Origin: an uncultured Clostridia bacterium
GTDB lineage: Bacteria > Bacillota > Clostridia > TANB77 > CAG-508
Assembly: GCA_947631725.1 (NCBI GenBank)
Contig: CANRML010000073.1
Span: 1-6,359, forward strand
DNA length: 6,359 bases
Direction: 5' to 3'
Below, piece by piece: positions 6,311 to 6,359 of the stretch. Both the position numbers and the translations under genes were made by a program. The notes beneath the pieces are model-generated. The model had not been told where the DNA came from and did not search any database. It saw only the letters and a list, made by a program, of their open reading frames with translations. How positions within the stretch are numbered: position 1 is the stretch's first letter; each line of letters starts with the position of its first letter.

Positions 6311-6350
6311 AAAGCTCGTATCACATTGATATATGTGACATACGAGCTTT
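6311..6350. terminator. Strong inverted repeat, probable bidirectional terminator
   Basis: AAAGCTCGTA (6311-6320) pairs perfectly with TACGAGCTTT (6341-6350). Inside it TCACAT (6321-6326) pairs with ATGTGA (6333-6338) around a TGATAT loop, with CA bulged. On the plus strand the arm runs into six T (6348-6353); on the minus strand it is followed by TTTAATTTTTC. The simplest reading is the terminator of a minus-strand gene beyond the right edge, placed before the ftsY promoter. The 137 bases from 6223 to the edge contain no gene I can support. Confidence 0.75.
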
Positions 6351-6359
6351 TTTGGTAAA

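Noticed and set aside
6311..6350. Inverted repeat at the right edge as a transposon end or MITE
   Set aside because: There is one short perfect hairpin with flanking T-tracts, no second copy in the window, no transposase and no visible target duplication; a terminator explains it.

Overview
The window is AT-rich chromosomal DNA (roughly 25-30% GC, judged by eye from sampled lines). It uses the standard code: TGA ends one gene and Trp is TGG. Consensus sigma-A promoters, AGGAGG-type ribosome binding sites, a DUF5665 membrane protein, a UPF0182 protein and a short FtsY together point to a low-GC Firmicute, most likely a member of the Clostridia. No phage, transposon, CRISPR or rRNA/tRNA signature was seen.

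Layout. On the + strand, the 3' end of an unidentified gene (ending at 158) is followed 15 nt later by tyrS (174-1397, tyrosyl-tRNA synthetase), which closes with a hairpin terminator at 1396-1422. Everything further right is on the - strand. Reading in the direction of transcription from the right edge: an inverted repeat (6311-6350) that can terminate transcription both ways; a good promoter (6221-6249); ftsY (5287-6192, SRP receptor GTPase); 24 nt later a UPF0182-family seven-span membrane protein with a very large outer domain (2437-5262); then a hairpin terminator (2398-2430). Immediately after it, a perfect TTGACA-17-TATAAT promoter (2355-2383) drives a small coiled-coil protein of unknown function (1821-2306). 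That gene ends in a long, nearly symmetric terminator (1767-1812). The last gene is a DUF5665 membrane protein (1421-1711), which converges on tyrS with its stop codon inside the tyrS terminator's U-tract.

How the genes relate. tyrS serves translation and is probably co-transcribed with the gene upstream; the 173 bases before it show no T-box leader. ftsY and the UPF0182 gene look like a two-gene operon. FtsY receives ribosomes making membrane proteins, and the UPF0182 product is a large polytopic protein of the kind that uses this route, but a functional link is only inferred. The 161-residue coiled-coil gene is a self-contained unit with its own promoter and terminator. Its codon use is somewhat richer in G+C than its neighbours', which makes it the most likely accessory gene here.

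Three start codons were moved inward from the longest reading frame because of ribosome binding sites, promoter position or terminator position (ftsY, UPF0182, DUF5665). I found no convincing new multi-gene system; the least explained items are the coiled-coil orphan and the inverted repeat at the right edge.
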